Below the pieces are notes generated by a model. It did not search any database, was not told where the DNA came from, and was given only the letters and a program-made list of their open reading frames with translations. From the NCBI RefSeq assembly GCF_028769735.1, contig NC_088178.1, positions 14,596,857 to 14,660,856 on the forward strand: a stretch of 64,000 nt of DNA, in the 5' to 3' direction. Source of the stretch: Zonotrichia leucophrys gambelii (lineage: Eukaryota > Chordata > Aves > Passeriformes > Passerellidae). Both the position numbers and the translations under genes were made by a program. Each line of letters begins with the position of its first letter. Positions within the stretch are counted from its first letter, which is position 1. Positions 1 through 12,385 of this stretch are shown here, in pieces.

Positions 1-3000
1 TTCTGGGCATATTTAAAACATGCTGACCTGCAGCACCAGAGTCATGGTCAGAGGGAGCCTGGAGGTCATGTGCTGACCGCAGGCAGGAAGGGAATTCAAG
101 GTTTGTTACTTGACAGCTGGAGTTAGTGAGGATTTTGTTACCTATTCATTTGTTTGAATAGATACACAGTGCTGCACGTGGGTATATTTAGTATTTCTGG
201 TAGGTCAAAGGCCTTTGCTTTGAAGAAAAGTAGTTGCTGCTTTAGAAAAAGAAGCTTTGAGAGATAAAACAAAGCACTGTGCCTCTGCCAAGGTACAGAC
301 AAATTCTGAACTTAGCAACAGTGTTTTTCTTTTCTTGCCTCTTGACTTTCTGACCACCTTAGCTTGGCAGCAGTTGTGGATCTCTAGCTCTAGCAGCAGA
401 CCTGCATGTTTCAATGCATGTTCAGGGGTTTTGAACCTTCAGCCTGTTCAGCTGGCCAGGTCTCTTGTTATACTGAGCCCATCAAGGTTAATTTGGGCAC
501 TTCACCCGTTACTTCGTGTTCCTTGATGACTGTGGCTCATGAAGTTGTGCAGACGCAACATAATCAGTCATCCTGGGTATACAGAATAACAATGGAAAGG
601 GACTTTGGCCACCTGCAAGACTCTCTGTCAAATTTAAGGTTGACTACTGCTTTTTATTGTAATTATTTTGCATGGTGTTTTGTGAGGGAAGGGTGCCACT
701 TAAGAATGGGAAGTCCAGATGAATTACTGCTTCCACCAGTGCTCTGTGGCAGTGAGGTCTCAGAGTCAAGCTGTGAGTGATGCTGTGGCAAATGTACTCC
801 AGGAACACCCTGTATTTGTTCCTTGGAAAGCAGGAGTTCCTCATCACATGCATCTTTGATCCTGGGTAATTTCCAAAGTTTGTGGTAGCTCCACTGGCTC
901 ACCAGAATGGTTTCACAGGCTGCTGTTTTACTCCCTTTATGCACAGCCATGCCCAAGAGCCCAGCTGGAGTACTGGACTAAATCAGAAGATAAAGTACAT
1001 TATAGACCTTATAAAGCCTTCAAAGTAGTGGAAGCATGTGCCACAGAAATCATAATCATTCAGTGTCTCAGGTAACTCCATGTCTGCTGAAAGCTGCATC
1101 TCCCATGCAGCTGATACATTAAATTAACTTAATGTCTTAATTGCCTTCAGGATGAACATAGCATTACCATATTTTTAAGAAAGTGGAGTTTGCTTGTTGT
1201 TTGAAAGCCTTTACAATGCTCTTTCTCCTCTCTGTTAGCACTTGGAGGCATCTGTGCTTGCATAAAATTCCACCTTTTTTAATGTGGCTTTTTCATCTTG
1301 TTTGTCTGGACTGCAGTCTTTGCATGTTGTTTTTAGCCAGCTCAGGATTTGCTGGTCACTGGATTTGGCAGTCCTTTCATGTTCTGCCCACCAGAACTGC
1401 CAGAGGAAGTCCTGTGTTGGCCAGAGGAGTCTGTTTGTACAGAGCCTTATGTCCTGCAGGAGCGTGGCTGGATGCGTGTCTGCCTTAAAGAGGCAGCAGT
1501 GACATCTCATGACTTGGAAAGCACTGTGCAAAGCCTCACTATTTTCTGTTTTTAGAAATGGGGCTGTTTGCTGTGTGCAGAAGTGAGCCCTGTTCTCAGT
1601 TGAGGGAGCTGTGTGGAGCGGTGGCTGAAGCCCTGCCAGGGCCTACCACAGAACGCTAGCGGCTTCAGAAGGAAAAACGTCAGTGTGAGTTTTCTGGCTG
1701 CTCACAGTTTTGGGTTTTGCTGACTGCTGCTTAAAATGTTGTGTTGGAAGCTGTAAACTGGACCCTTGTTTTCCTCTGAGGCAAGATGCAGCAGGTACTG
1801 CTGTGCTCTTGCAGGGCTGTAGAGAGCAAGAAGGCTGCTGCTGTTTACTGGATGGGCTCTTCCTGTCTCTCTGAGGCTTGGATGTGTGAGCACACTGTGC
1901 ACGTGGGCTCACACGGTTCTTTCAGGCAGATGTGTGTTGATTTTTGATCATAGACTGTGATTTGTGTTCATGGTCTCCAGTTTCCTCCAAGCCTCTGAAA
2001 TGTCTTCTTTATAAGTTACTGCTTTGTCTGTAATTACTTTCTCCAAGAAAAGATAATTAAGGAAATGATGGCATTTCCAGGAGTCCATCTATATCCCAAA
2101 CTCCATGGTCAGGTTCCAGTCTAGCTTTGGGCTGATGCATGTATGTGTGAGATATTGGAGCAACATTTGTCAGGAGGGTTCATATTTATGTTGTTCTCTA
2201 GAGTGTCTGTTTGAACCAAAAGCTGGAATTAATGAAGTCGTTCTTCTTCAGCCTCCCAGTGCAGGGGAAAATTTCCAACATAAATTGTGTGGAGCTTGCC
2301 CTGCCTGACAGCCATGCTCCTGAATCAGCTGAAAAAGTAAAACCATGTTGTGGCAAGATAGAAGAAAACAAATGTTTTAATTGGTTGGGTGTTTTTATGT
2401 TGATCTTGCTTTTGATAACACTCAAGTGTTGTGTTTCTCTAGAAGAGTCTCTTATTTTCCCTGTGAAACATAAGCAGTGTACTTATACAGTAGCAAACAC
2501 TAAACTACTTTAGTGATTCATTAGTGCAGCTCTGTAGTTTCTGCTGGGTGTCTAGCATCTCACTTGTTGAAAATACAGGCAGTGGAAACTTGTGTTTACC
2601 TGAAATAGCCTGTGTAGAGTAGTTTAGAAAGCTCCAAATGGATTTAAGGAAACAGTCCTGGCAGATACTTGTCATATGTCTTTTATCTCTCAGTTTAAGA
2701 AGCTTTTTCTTTGGGACAGGAGCTGCTTTTTAGTAGGTAATACTTATATATCCTCTGACATAGTTAACTGCCTCCATATCCATTTTTTCTCTTCAGGGCA
2801 CTGGACACCTGTTACACAGCTATTTAGTAATAGTTTAGGGCAGGGGTGGGAGAAGGTAAAGCAAGTTAAAATTTGCAGCTCAGGCGATGCACTGAAGGAA
2901 GACTTAGATCTGCAATATATGTACAAATAAATGTGGACTAGAAAATTACCTGGAAATTTGTTTCATTTCTGCATGAGTTTTCTACCTTAATTATTAAAGT

Positions 3001-4796
3001 AAAACTCAGTGTGATGGTACCATTTTTGAATAGGCCACTAGCAACAGTAGGGGAGAAGTTGTACTTGTGGTGTACAGGGACAGATCCTCTGCGCTTTAAC
3101 AGATCTAAAGCCAACAAGGAATTTTCCCACAAAACAAGACTGTCCCCTCAGGATTCATTATATGCCATGTGAATGGTATTGACATCTACTGATTTATGCA
3201 AAGCTGAGCAAAGCACTGTGTTTTGGGAAGCCTGGCTGATCTGCAGAAGGGCACATGGCACAAATGGTTTCACTTAATCTTTGGGAGCCTGAGCATCTCG
3301 ATCAGGTCACAGACAGAATGGGCAAAAGGGTCCCATCTTTGCACTGATGGGCATCAGTTTTCTATTGACCAAAACATGGGGCTGGTCACTGTGGGCAGCC
3401 CTTGCTCTGCAGGTCACCACAGTGGGGGTTGTGTGAGAGTTACATTTGGTTGGCAAAGCTGAGCAGAATTGTGTGTGCAGAGACTGCTTTCTTTGCTGCA
3501 GACAGAAGTTTTTGAAAAATCTTCTTTTTCAGGAAGAAGGAGAATTCTGGTTCTCAAAGAATGTAATGTTTAACACATTCAGTGAAAATTGAATTGATAT
3601 GTGTATGCACAGGGGAAGCTGGCATTTGTATAATTCAGGTAACAAAGCTAACATAGGCGGTATGTGTTATGATATCTACATAAAATTTATCAGTACACAC
3701 TTTGGTTGTACTTTCAAGATGATAGTTACAGAGCTGTCTCAGTATGACTTATGATAATACATTTATTGCCCTTTGTGTTCTGTCCTTATATCCACCTTAA
3801 ACCTTCAAGTTTTTTTACGGTTATTATTCTTGCACTGTGAAAGTCATACCCCTTTCTATTGCAAATAGGACTTCAATAACTGTCCTGCATATTTGCCAGG
3901 TTATTTGTGTCAGGAATAGCTTTTATTATCTGGGTATTTGCATAAATTATTAGCATTTGGCTGCTTCAGCTTAGAATGACAATTTAAGAACATCAGAAAT
4001 TAATTTGCTATGTTTTTGTCAGAAAATAAATGATGTGAGTAAGCTCTGGGCAGAAATAGCCCAATGTTTTCATGAAGCTAGAAGAACTGTTTTGTAATGT
4101 CTCCTTGTGTCAGAATTTTTTAAAGTTATGTGAGCTGTGGTGCTTTCTGAACAGGCACTGCATTGCCAGTAGAACCTTACCAGCGTGGTTGCCTGCTCTT
4201 CCACTTTTGAGGAGCAAGTATCACTGGTGCAGGAAACTACCAGTTATGAACCAGACACAGACAACTCTGCTGCCAGGAACAGAGCAGTATGTTTAATGTC
4301 ATACAGCATACTCATCTGGCACATGATGTCTTTGATAATGTTATAGTACTAAATTTTATTTGTAATTTGATTTTTTTGGTCTGTTGTGGGGAGCAGCTGA
4401 TTTACAAGCCACAGGAGGAGATCTAAATGTGCTGCAATTCCATCCTATTACACAGACCCTCAGCTTGGTCATTTAATACTGGGGCAAGAAACATACCAGA
4501 GCTTACACTGGAGGCAGAACTACAGATAATTTTTGACTGTGCTGCAAGCCCTTAGGCTTTTGTTCTAAAGGGCTCTCTCTCACCCAGCTGTTAGATACAA
4601 GTATGAAGTCAGTGTATGGGCAGGTCAGTTTTCTAGCTGGTTCTGAAGCCTTAGGTCTTCATTAAAAACAATGTGCTGCTCTACAGGGAATAGGTGCCAA
4701 ACTCAAGGGTGATGCTTCATCCCTACTGAAGGTGAAAGGACTTTGTTTAGTTCATGTCTTGAACACATGTTTTGGGGCTGTCCTTTAATGGCTGAG

Positions 4797-5187
4797 GTCA
4801 GTTGGTCTATTCAGCCTAGGGAAGAGGAGACTGAGGGGAGACCGCATGACATTCTACAACTTCCTCATGAGGGGAAGAGATGGCCAGGCACTGATCTCTT
4901 ATCTGTGGTGACCAGTGACAGGACCCAAGATAATGGCCTGAAACTGTGTCAGTGGAGGCTTAGGTTGGATGTTAGAAAAAGGTTCTTCACTCAGTGAGTG
5001 GCTGGGCACTGGAACTCCCAGGGAAGTGATCGCAGCCTTAAGTCTGACAGAGTTCAAGAAGTGTTTGGACAACATTCTCAGGCACAGGGTGTGACTCTTG
5101 GGGATGGTGCTGTGCAGGGCCAGGAGTTGGACTCAGTAATCACTGAGGGTCCCTTCCAACTCAGCCTGTTCTGTAATTCTCTGATTT
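4797..5187 (+). mobile_element. CR1 LINE fragment, 3' end, sense orientation
   Basis: The segment follows the CR1 3' region in order: a GGTCTATTCAGCC-type block, a TTCTTCACTCAGTGAG-type block, ACTGGAACTCCCAGGGAAG, GAGTTCAAGAAGTGTTTGGAC, then GGAGTTGGACTC and GGGTCCCTTCCAACTCAG, ending in the degenerate ATTCTCTGATT tail typical of CR1. It is 5'-truncated and diverged, as most CR1 copies are. The GCACAGGGTGTGACTCTTGG section is shared with the copy at 27857, so both probably belong to one related group of subfamilies. No functional reverse transcriptase remains. Confidence 0.88.
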
Positions 5188-8057
5188 TCCTCTGAATCGT
5201 TATTAATGGGAACAACATGCATAATTCAGAATAATTTGTTAGTGGATGTTGGCATGTTCATGTGCTTTAGGACTTGACTTTTAAGCTCTTTGTGTCTAGC
5301 ACAGCACACCCTGACCTTTATCCCCTATTGTAGGACAAACGAGGGTGAAGGGAAAAGGAGTTTTCAAACACCTACTTAATGAAGAGAGTGCAGTGGGCCA
5401 CAGGTCATAGTTGGGCAGTCCTTATCAACTTTTCTGTTTTCTTATCTTCTTTTTTATGGAGCCTAGTTTTCCAGTCTGGGTGGTAGATTGTAACAGTCAA
5501 GAGATTGTGCAAGAGTATTCTCTCTTCCATGAAGTAATGTATGGGACCTCATCTGTCTCTGGTTTAGTGCCAGTAGCTTCAGTGGAATTATGCCAGAGGT
5601 GAATCTTTCCCATGATTTTTAAAACTGAGCTATAACTGCTGTTTAGTCAATCTGGTTCTCTAGTACTGTGTGGGCGAGAAGGTCCAGGCAATGCCAATCT
5701 ATTTGCAATTGTGTACTTAGGGTAAAATAAGCAAAGGGTTGATTTTAAAATAGGGTGTTACATGAGCCTTGGAAATGAACTTCAGTGCCCATGTACCTGG
5801 GACTCAGATCCATTCCCTAAGGACTGAGTTGTGCCTCATCCTGGAATTAAGAACAGGTCTTTCCTTCCCTTGTGCCTCGTGCATCACAGCTCCCTCCCTG
5901 CTCTCTCCCACAGGGACAGGTCCCTGCCCCAGCAGCATCCATGAGTGCTGCTCTGGCACAGAGAGGGTAGCATGGTGTGTCCCTGGCACGGACTGGGAAG
6001 GTGGCACATGGTTGGGTTCTGTGGGAGAAAAAGTAACTCTGTAGGTATGAGTGCTTGCTTTTAGTGCCATTGCAGTTTCCCTGCAGTTAGTGGTTTCTTT
6101 GATACTGTTTTGCAGATCTTCTGATTGCTGAGGTGAGTTTTCAAAAATTGGTGCTTGCCCTGTCTGAACAAAGAGTCTGTGTTGGAGAACCTTCCCAGAA
6201 GGGAAGCAGTAGGATCTTGTGCGCTTTTAAGAATCTGTTTATACAATAATTTGATTTAAGAATGCAAATATGTAACCCTGAGAGCAAAGTTACATTCAAG
6301 CAGTAACACCATGTGAACATATTTTAAGTTTCTTGGAAAAATCAGCAAACTCTCTCTCAGAAACTGTTGGCTCTCAAAAGCTGGGTATTGTGATCTACTA
6401 TAGCTGGCTTGGTATCAAATCTGTAACACAATATTCAGGCAGCATAGCAAAACTATGAGGGGGAGGAAAAAACAGTATTTCATTTTGAATCACAATCACT
6501 GTCTAAAGAGTGTGCTTTTTCTAGACTTTTATTTGGAGAAGAAAAGGATCCTTCCCAAAGTACTTGATAAACACTTCTGAAAAGTGGTGCAGTACCAGAT
6601 CTCACCAGTTGAGTTGGATTAATGGATTAATCCTTAACTGAATACTGTTATGGCCAATGTACTAACATTATATTTTTTTCTAGTGAATTTCAGTAGAAAT
6701 TCCAAACTCCTATACTGATAGACACAAGTGAACTGTAAAACTAAGTTTCTCCATATTAATTTCTTTGACTTGTAATATCAGAATAAACTGTGTTCTATAA
6801 ATATTGTATTAACAAAAGGAGTGAAAGCACTTAGGACAGAGATAGGTGTAAATTTTCATATTTCAGCTCTAAATTTTGCCTGCTTTGAATGAGTTAATTT
6901 AATCTTTGCAGCAGAGTAATGAGTTAAGATGTCATAAGTCTGTCTTTACTGCATCACTTATAAGTCAGAAAATGTACTTATGTGATCTGAGAGTTAAAAT
7001 TCTTTTTTTCTTCTTTTTTAGAGAACAGCTGTCCAAGCCTAGACAGTGTAATTCAATACAACACCACATATTTTGTCCTGGCTTTTTAGCACAGATTTGT
7101 AATGGTTGTTTTGGAAAATGTGCTATGGATTTATCTGAAGGTCTTCATGCCGGAATAGTTAATTCAACCTTACAAATCCTTGGCACTTAGCTTTCATCTT
7201 TTTAGAGCAAAACAGAGAGCCTGTGATTTGATGCCTTGAAGTCAGCAAAACAAAATGGTACTTTAACAGCAGCATTTACTTTGATCAGTTTTCAGCATTT
7301 GTGTCCTTGCCTTTCACGTAGTACAAATTGCTTTAGCAGAGCAGCGGGGCAGGAGCCCGTGGACTGTTTTTGTAGTTGGTTTCTGTGGTGATCCTCAGCC
7401 TTCCATGAAACTGATCTCTGGGGACAGGAGCCTCTGCAGCCGCCTTAGCCTTGCTGCTGCTGGAGCCCTGGAGGAGCTGTGCAGAGCGGGCAGCCAGCGG
7501 TGACCTGCAGGGTCTGGCTCAGCAGTGCCCGCACAGCTTTGGTGGGCACTGTGCCCGTGGAGGGCAAATGCATTCCAGCCAACAGGACACAGGCTCGGGG
7601 CTTCACAGCCCCCTTGGACCTGGATGCTTTAAAGAGCAATCTGTACGTTTTGTTCTGAGATTTTCAGAATAGCTGAAGTCTGTCATTTTCAGCTATGACC
7701 AAATCCTTGTATTCCTCACAAGTTAGTCATGAATTATTTGGAGGAGCGTGTGCCAAAGGGGGCCAGACACCAGTCTGAAGAGGAGCTTCCTCTGACAAAC
7801 AGCTGCTGAAGTTGAACCTTGCTGAGAGAGCCGTTGCTGACACACATGCCCAGAAGGTCTGGCCTAGCTATCGATTGCACAATGAAAGTCTTGGCTGTGC
7901 AGCAGCTTTGTGATCAGATGAGCCCTTCACTGCGAGTGAGGAATGTGTTGGACCACATTGACTTATTTTCCTGTACTGTTGTGGTGCTGTCTGCTTGGGT
8001 AATATACTGTCTCTTAATATGTTTTTAAAGTATTATGGGCAAAGCAATAGCAGCTTT

Positions 8058-8098
8058 TTAAATGGACTAGGAGAGCTAAAATGCCCAAGTCCATTTAA
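8058..8098. repeat. Inverted repeat, 11-bp perfect arms, 19-nt loop
   Basis: The left arm TTAAATGGACT (8058-8068) is the exact reverse complement of AGTCCATTTAA (8088-8098). The 19-base spacer between them would form the loop. No role is known. Confidence 0.8.
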
Positions 8099-8272
8099 TG
8101 ATTCTGGTTCATTTTCTTTTGGTGTTGTTTGACCAAAATGGTCACAGACCTGTCTGAGCCGCAGAAGACTTTGAATCAAGTAGTATGTTGTTGAGAAATA
8201 CCAATGTGTGTACCTTATAAGCTTGTTTGAAAATCTAGGAATGGGTGGAGGATGTCCCTTTTTGGATCTCTG

Positions 8273-8298
8273 ATTTTTTTTTTATTTTTTTTTTTTTT
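8273..8298. repeat. T-rich low-complexity run
   Basis: About 26 bases are almost all T, interrupted by a single A. It is simple intronic low-complexity sequence. Confidence 0.85.
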
Positions 8299-8989
8299 AA
8301 AGCTTATGTGGGAGTTTTAGAAAAAAGTTAGGAACTTGACTACAGAGTTCACTGAGTTCAGAGTTTCACACCGTGTCTTCAAAACACTTTTTGCAGCACT
8401 GAACACACATAGGATTGGTTTCTGATGGAGTTTCTGGGCAAGACTTCCATAAATATTGAGTAATATGAATTTTGCCAGTGAAAATACAAAAAGAAAGGGA
8501 AAATTTGTAGTTATCTCTTGTGCTATTAATTAGAAACTTTTTTTTTTTTCTGGTGGTTTAAAGCAATTGAGTATCCTTCTGTCAGTTTGTGTTGTGCTCT
8601 AAAAGTACTGTGAACTGTAGCCATGAGAAAGGATGTGTCTTGAATAGCTCTTGAGCTAAGATGAGACAGAAAGGTGTCCAGGGAAGGGGCATCACTTGGG
8701 GCTTAGCTAATACATGGTATAACTAGAGCCACAGTGGGGACACTGCAGCAGAAATGGTGTTTTGTTCAGATTGCTGTAGGGAGAGTAGGGATGGGGATCT
8801 TCCTGTGCAGTGCTGTGGATGGAGGCAGCCATGCCAGAAATTAGCAAAGGGACAAGTCAGTGGGAGCACAGCTGTGATAGCAGAAAGCTCAGCAAGGCAC
8901 AGCTAAAGAACTTGTGCTTGTGTTGATGTCATAACTTTTAACACCTTAGAGTCCTGTTAAGCCTTTCAATCTCTGAAGCAGGAGTGGGA

Positions 8990-9009
8990 AGAGGCATTTA
9001 AATGCCTCT
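8990..9009. repeat. 20-bp perfect palindrome
   Basis: AGAGGCATTTAAATGCCTCT equals its own reverse complement over all 20 bases. The next hairpin (9023-9044) begins 13 bases downstream. See the findings for interpretation. Confidence 0.9.
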
Positions 9010-9022
9010 GATGCATATTAAA

Positions 9023-9044
9023 AGTCCAGGCTTTCACCTGGACT
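9023..9044. repeat. Inverted repeat, 8-bp perfect arms, 6-nt loop
   Basis: AGTCCAGG (9023-9030) pairs exactly with CCTGGACT (9037-9044) around the loop CTTTCA. It lies immediately after the 20-bp palindrome at 8990-9009. Confidence 0.85.
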
Positions 9045-10911
9045 CTGCAGTTCAAACCACCCTCCCTCACATTACCACCTCTCTGGTGAGCTGTTCTGAC
9101 CGTGCCTGCTGTACTTGGACTGAAATTTCCCTGTGATACCCACTGACTGTAGTTATGCAGTGTAAAAAACCCAATGCTTGGCAGCAGGGTTTTGGTGTAA
9201 AGATCTTGGGTGCTGGTAACTCTCCAGCAGTTTGCTTGAAAAATTTGAAAAACTTGGTTGAAAAAGATGCATTATATACATCTTTAATTTTACAAGCTGA
9301 GGGAATAGCAACTACAAAGTCTGATAGCAGACCCAGTTGCGAAGTCTCTGATTTTCTCACTAAGGCAGTATGATTGCTCTGTGTGCTCTCATGTGACTAA
9401 AACAACAGGAAGAAATCTTCATGAATTCTAAAACATCTGTCTTGTCTGATAGATGTTGGTTTTGAACAAATTTGTCTGAGATCAGTTGAAACAGAGGTAC
9501 TTCTCCATGTCCTTATTACCCAAAGGACTTGGCCTAGCTATTTCTGAGATGAAGTTTTCAGAGTGTGTTGCATGTATTGTATTATTTCTGCTTTTAATAA
9601 ATAATGGAGGTTTTAAATAGCAAAAATTTTTTGAAGTTTCTAATAAGAGCCATATCTTTTACATTGACTTGCCATTTTGACAAAAACACAGCCAGGATGC
9701 AAGGCAAAGCTGAGTCCTCCTGTTGGCCAGTGCAAGAGCATTGTTACTAGTTTTTATTCTTGGTTATTTAAGCATATTAACTATATTATGAGTAATTTCA
9801 TCAATATCTGGCATCAAAGGAAATCAGTTATTATTTGGCATGGAAATACGTTGGATGCACTTTATGCCATTTGAAGCTAAAAAAATCATCATGAAATTTG
9901 AGCTCATATTTCTGAGATCAGAACTTCAAAAGATATAACTGGACTATTTTACTAAACTGAGATTACAGTGTTTTTATTGTTTTGTGAGAAAACATAAGCC
10001 TAGAACAAGGTAATTACATTTAATAGTTTTAACAGCTTATTATTAATTAGCAGTGATTATAGCTGAAAAGCCACAAGAATTAATGAAAGCTGTTTAATTG
10101 TCATTAATTTAATAGTAGTTCTAAACACTTTTTTTCCTTTTTCCTTTCACCTTTCCATTTCTAGACAGAACAACAAAGCAGGAGTCTTGTAAAATGAATT
10201 ATTTCTCTCTTATTTTCAGCTAACAGAGCTACTTTGGCTCTATAGCTGGTAGACCAAAGCAGTTTCTGTAGCTAAGAATGTGGCTGTTTGGCATTTCAGG
10301 TCTCTGTCCTACCATTAGAATTGAGAGCACTACCACCCTGCACTTTGCTAAAATGAGAAAGAATAAAATACTTTAGAGGCAGAAAATAGAGGGAAATGTG
10401 GTTCTTGGTAGTCTGTTGTACTTGGTGTGTTCTTTATGAGATGTGTTCTGTGCTGGAGAGGCCAGGTGGTGCCAGAGGCGGCTGCAGGAGCAGGAGACGG
10501 CACTGCCTGACCTTCCTGCAGGCAGGGCTGTCACTGCCCAGCTGTGCCACGAGAGGAGCTCCTTCTTTAGGGCAGCTTGGCTTTAGTACAAATATGGATC
10601 TACTCGGTTTTCCAACAACTTCAATCAAGCTTAACAAAAAGGAGGACAGGGATGTCCTGGTACTCCCAGAGATGTGTGTGGGGTGTGATGTCTGTCGCTG
10701 TGGGGACTGGAGACACCTTTGGTCACTGGCATTTCAGAATCTGGTGCAACCAGTTAGTGTGAGAGCACAGCCAGCTGTTTGCTAGCTTTCTTGCAAGTTC
10801 TTAACTAGTGATAAAAGGTCTTTCTGCTGTCCTCTGGGTGTCTCAGACCTGACACCAGGGCCTGGCTTTGACTTTATAGTGAATGGTGAACTTTTCAAGG
10901 TGAAATAAATT

Positions 10912-11002
10912 TAAAAAAAAAAGGAAAAAATGCAAAAAACCAACCAATCAAAGGAAAAAACCCAAACAAAGCAAAAAACCCAAACTCACCAAACTAAAAC
11001 CA
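10912..11002. repeat. A-rich low-complexity tract with AAACCC-type interruptions
   Basis: About 90 bases are composed almost only of A and C with rare G and T, including runs such as AAAAAACCCAAACAAAG. This degenerate A-rich sequence is common in bird introns. It has no coding potential and no flanking element that I can recognise. Confidence 0.75.
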
Positions 11003-12247
11003 CCCTGGCTCTCTATTTTGGAAAATATTTTCAACAGTAATAGGTACCTAGTTTTCAATTTGGTCTCTAGCTTTCTTTTAGCTAGTTTACTGGATGAATC
11101 TCCATTTACTTTACTGGTAAACTAATGGTTGTTTGCTACTATATAAGAATCATGCAATGAACTAACTATACATAGTCCCTCTTCTCTATCTCAAATATCC
11201 TTTTAATTTCTCTAGCAGGATACAGAATTAATTGTGAATTATCTTTGTGCTCATTTCTGTTTGCCGCCATTCAAACTGGTGGTTGTTCATGGAACCTGCC
11301 TGTCACCAGTGTGGTGGGACATCAGCTTCCCTGCTCAGTCTGGGGTAGATCATCTCTCCATTGCACACTAGAGGTTTCTTCTATAATGTGGGCTGAAGTA
11401 TCAAGCTAAATCCTGACTGCTTAAACAGCTTATTAGGTACCACAAAAACCACTGTAATATCAATTGCAAGTCTGTATATGCTAAAAAAGGCCAGGCTGTG
11501 CTGTGTTTGGTTATGGTTTTGTCCAACACTGAGCCCTTTCTAGAAGGGCAGTGCTGGGGTACGAGGAGCTGGGCAGGAAGGACTTCCAGCAACTGCAAAC
11601 TGGTTGTTTCAAAGCCACTTCTAACAGGTTGCCTCACTTCCATGATGTCCACTCCAATTTCCTCAGATCATTTACCCTGTGTATCTTTTTAACCTCTGAG
11701 CACAGGCATTTTCTTTCCCTAGTGTGCGTTAAAATTTCTTTTGGAATTCCTTCCATAAAGTAATGTAGTGCTTGCTTGTGTTTCTGGATTTGTTCCTCCT
11801 GGTTTTTGTTTGTTTAGTTTTATTTGTTTTGCAGGCTAGATTTATGTCCTTAACAGAATCAGCAGATGAGGTTTTATACTCTAAGCCAGCCTTGTAGACT
11901 ACCATCTAGAAACCAGCAATCAGAGTTTGCTTTGCGATTCTTTTTATCTCCTTGTTCTCCAACTCTCAGCTTAGTGGTTTGACCTTTTGCATAAGATATT
12001 TTTCATCAGCATTTGCCAAGGTTTTCTTTTTAGCAGTGCTCTGAAAGCATAGAGCACAAATGTTAACTATTTCATATTTTATTTTCTCTGTGCTCCGTTG
12101 ACTGACTTTTGTGGAAGTAGATTTGTCTTTAATCTTGAGTCAAGAGGTCTGAATGCTAAGAGTCATAATATGTATATATATAAATTATCTTTGATTCATT
12201 GTTTCAAATTCCAGGAAGTATTCACATATTTCTGTGTTTTTCTGTAG

Positions 12248-12385
12248 GTCACATTACATTTGAATCCAATTTCATCAGTGCATATTCATCAGAAGCCTCT
12301 GGTGTTTCTTCTCAACTCTCCTTTGCCTTTGGTCTGGAAGCTAAAAACAGAAAGATTGGCACCTGGAATCCGAAGAGTTTTCTTT
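12248..12385 (+). CDS. TGFBR3: TGFBR3 exon 4 equivalent: orphan domain, first half
   Basis: The exon is 138 nt, phase 0 to 0, encoding 46 residues that begin VTLHLNPISSVHIHQKPLVF and end TERLAPGIRRVFF. Its acceptor is TTCTGTAG/GTCACA and its donor is TTT/GTAAGTG. The protein matches the betaglycan orphan domain at about human residues 83-128. This endoglin-like, membrane-distal module provides one of the two TGF-beta contact surfaces. The LNSPLPLVWKLKTERLA block is the strongest family signature. The exon is symmetric, so skipping it would keep the frame. It is the first TGFBR3 exon I can locate, and the exon before it was not found. Confidence 0.95.

Larger units (their letters stand above)
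1..12247. other. Intron sequence upstream of the first visible TGFBR3 exon
   Basis: I find no coding exon here. The open frames are short and match no protein I recognise. Because the exon at 12248 begins in phase 0 with VTLHLNP, this stretch should be intron 3 or part of it, with the exon for residues of about 21-82 further upstream. It contains a CR1 fragment (4797-5187), a T-rich run (8273-8298), two perfect inverted repeats (8058-8098 and 8990-9044), an A-rich tract (10912-11002) and TAAT/ATTA-dense stretches at 6616-6633 and 10011-10115. Confidence 0.7.

Noticed and set aside
1..12247. Search for the preceding TGFBR3 exon (about residues 21-82) and the signal-peptide exon
   Set aside because: No frame resembling the cysteine-containing N-terminal segment with a phase-0 donor was found by reading. 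It is probably upstream of the window, although a diverged exon could have been missed.
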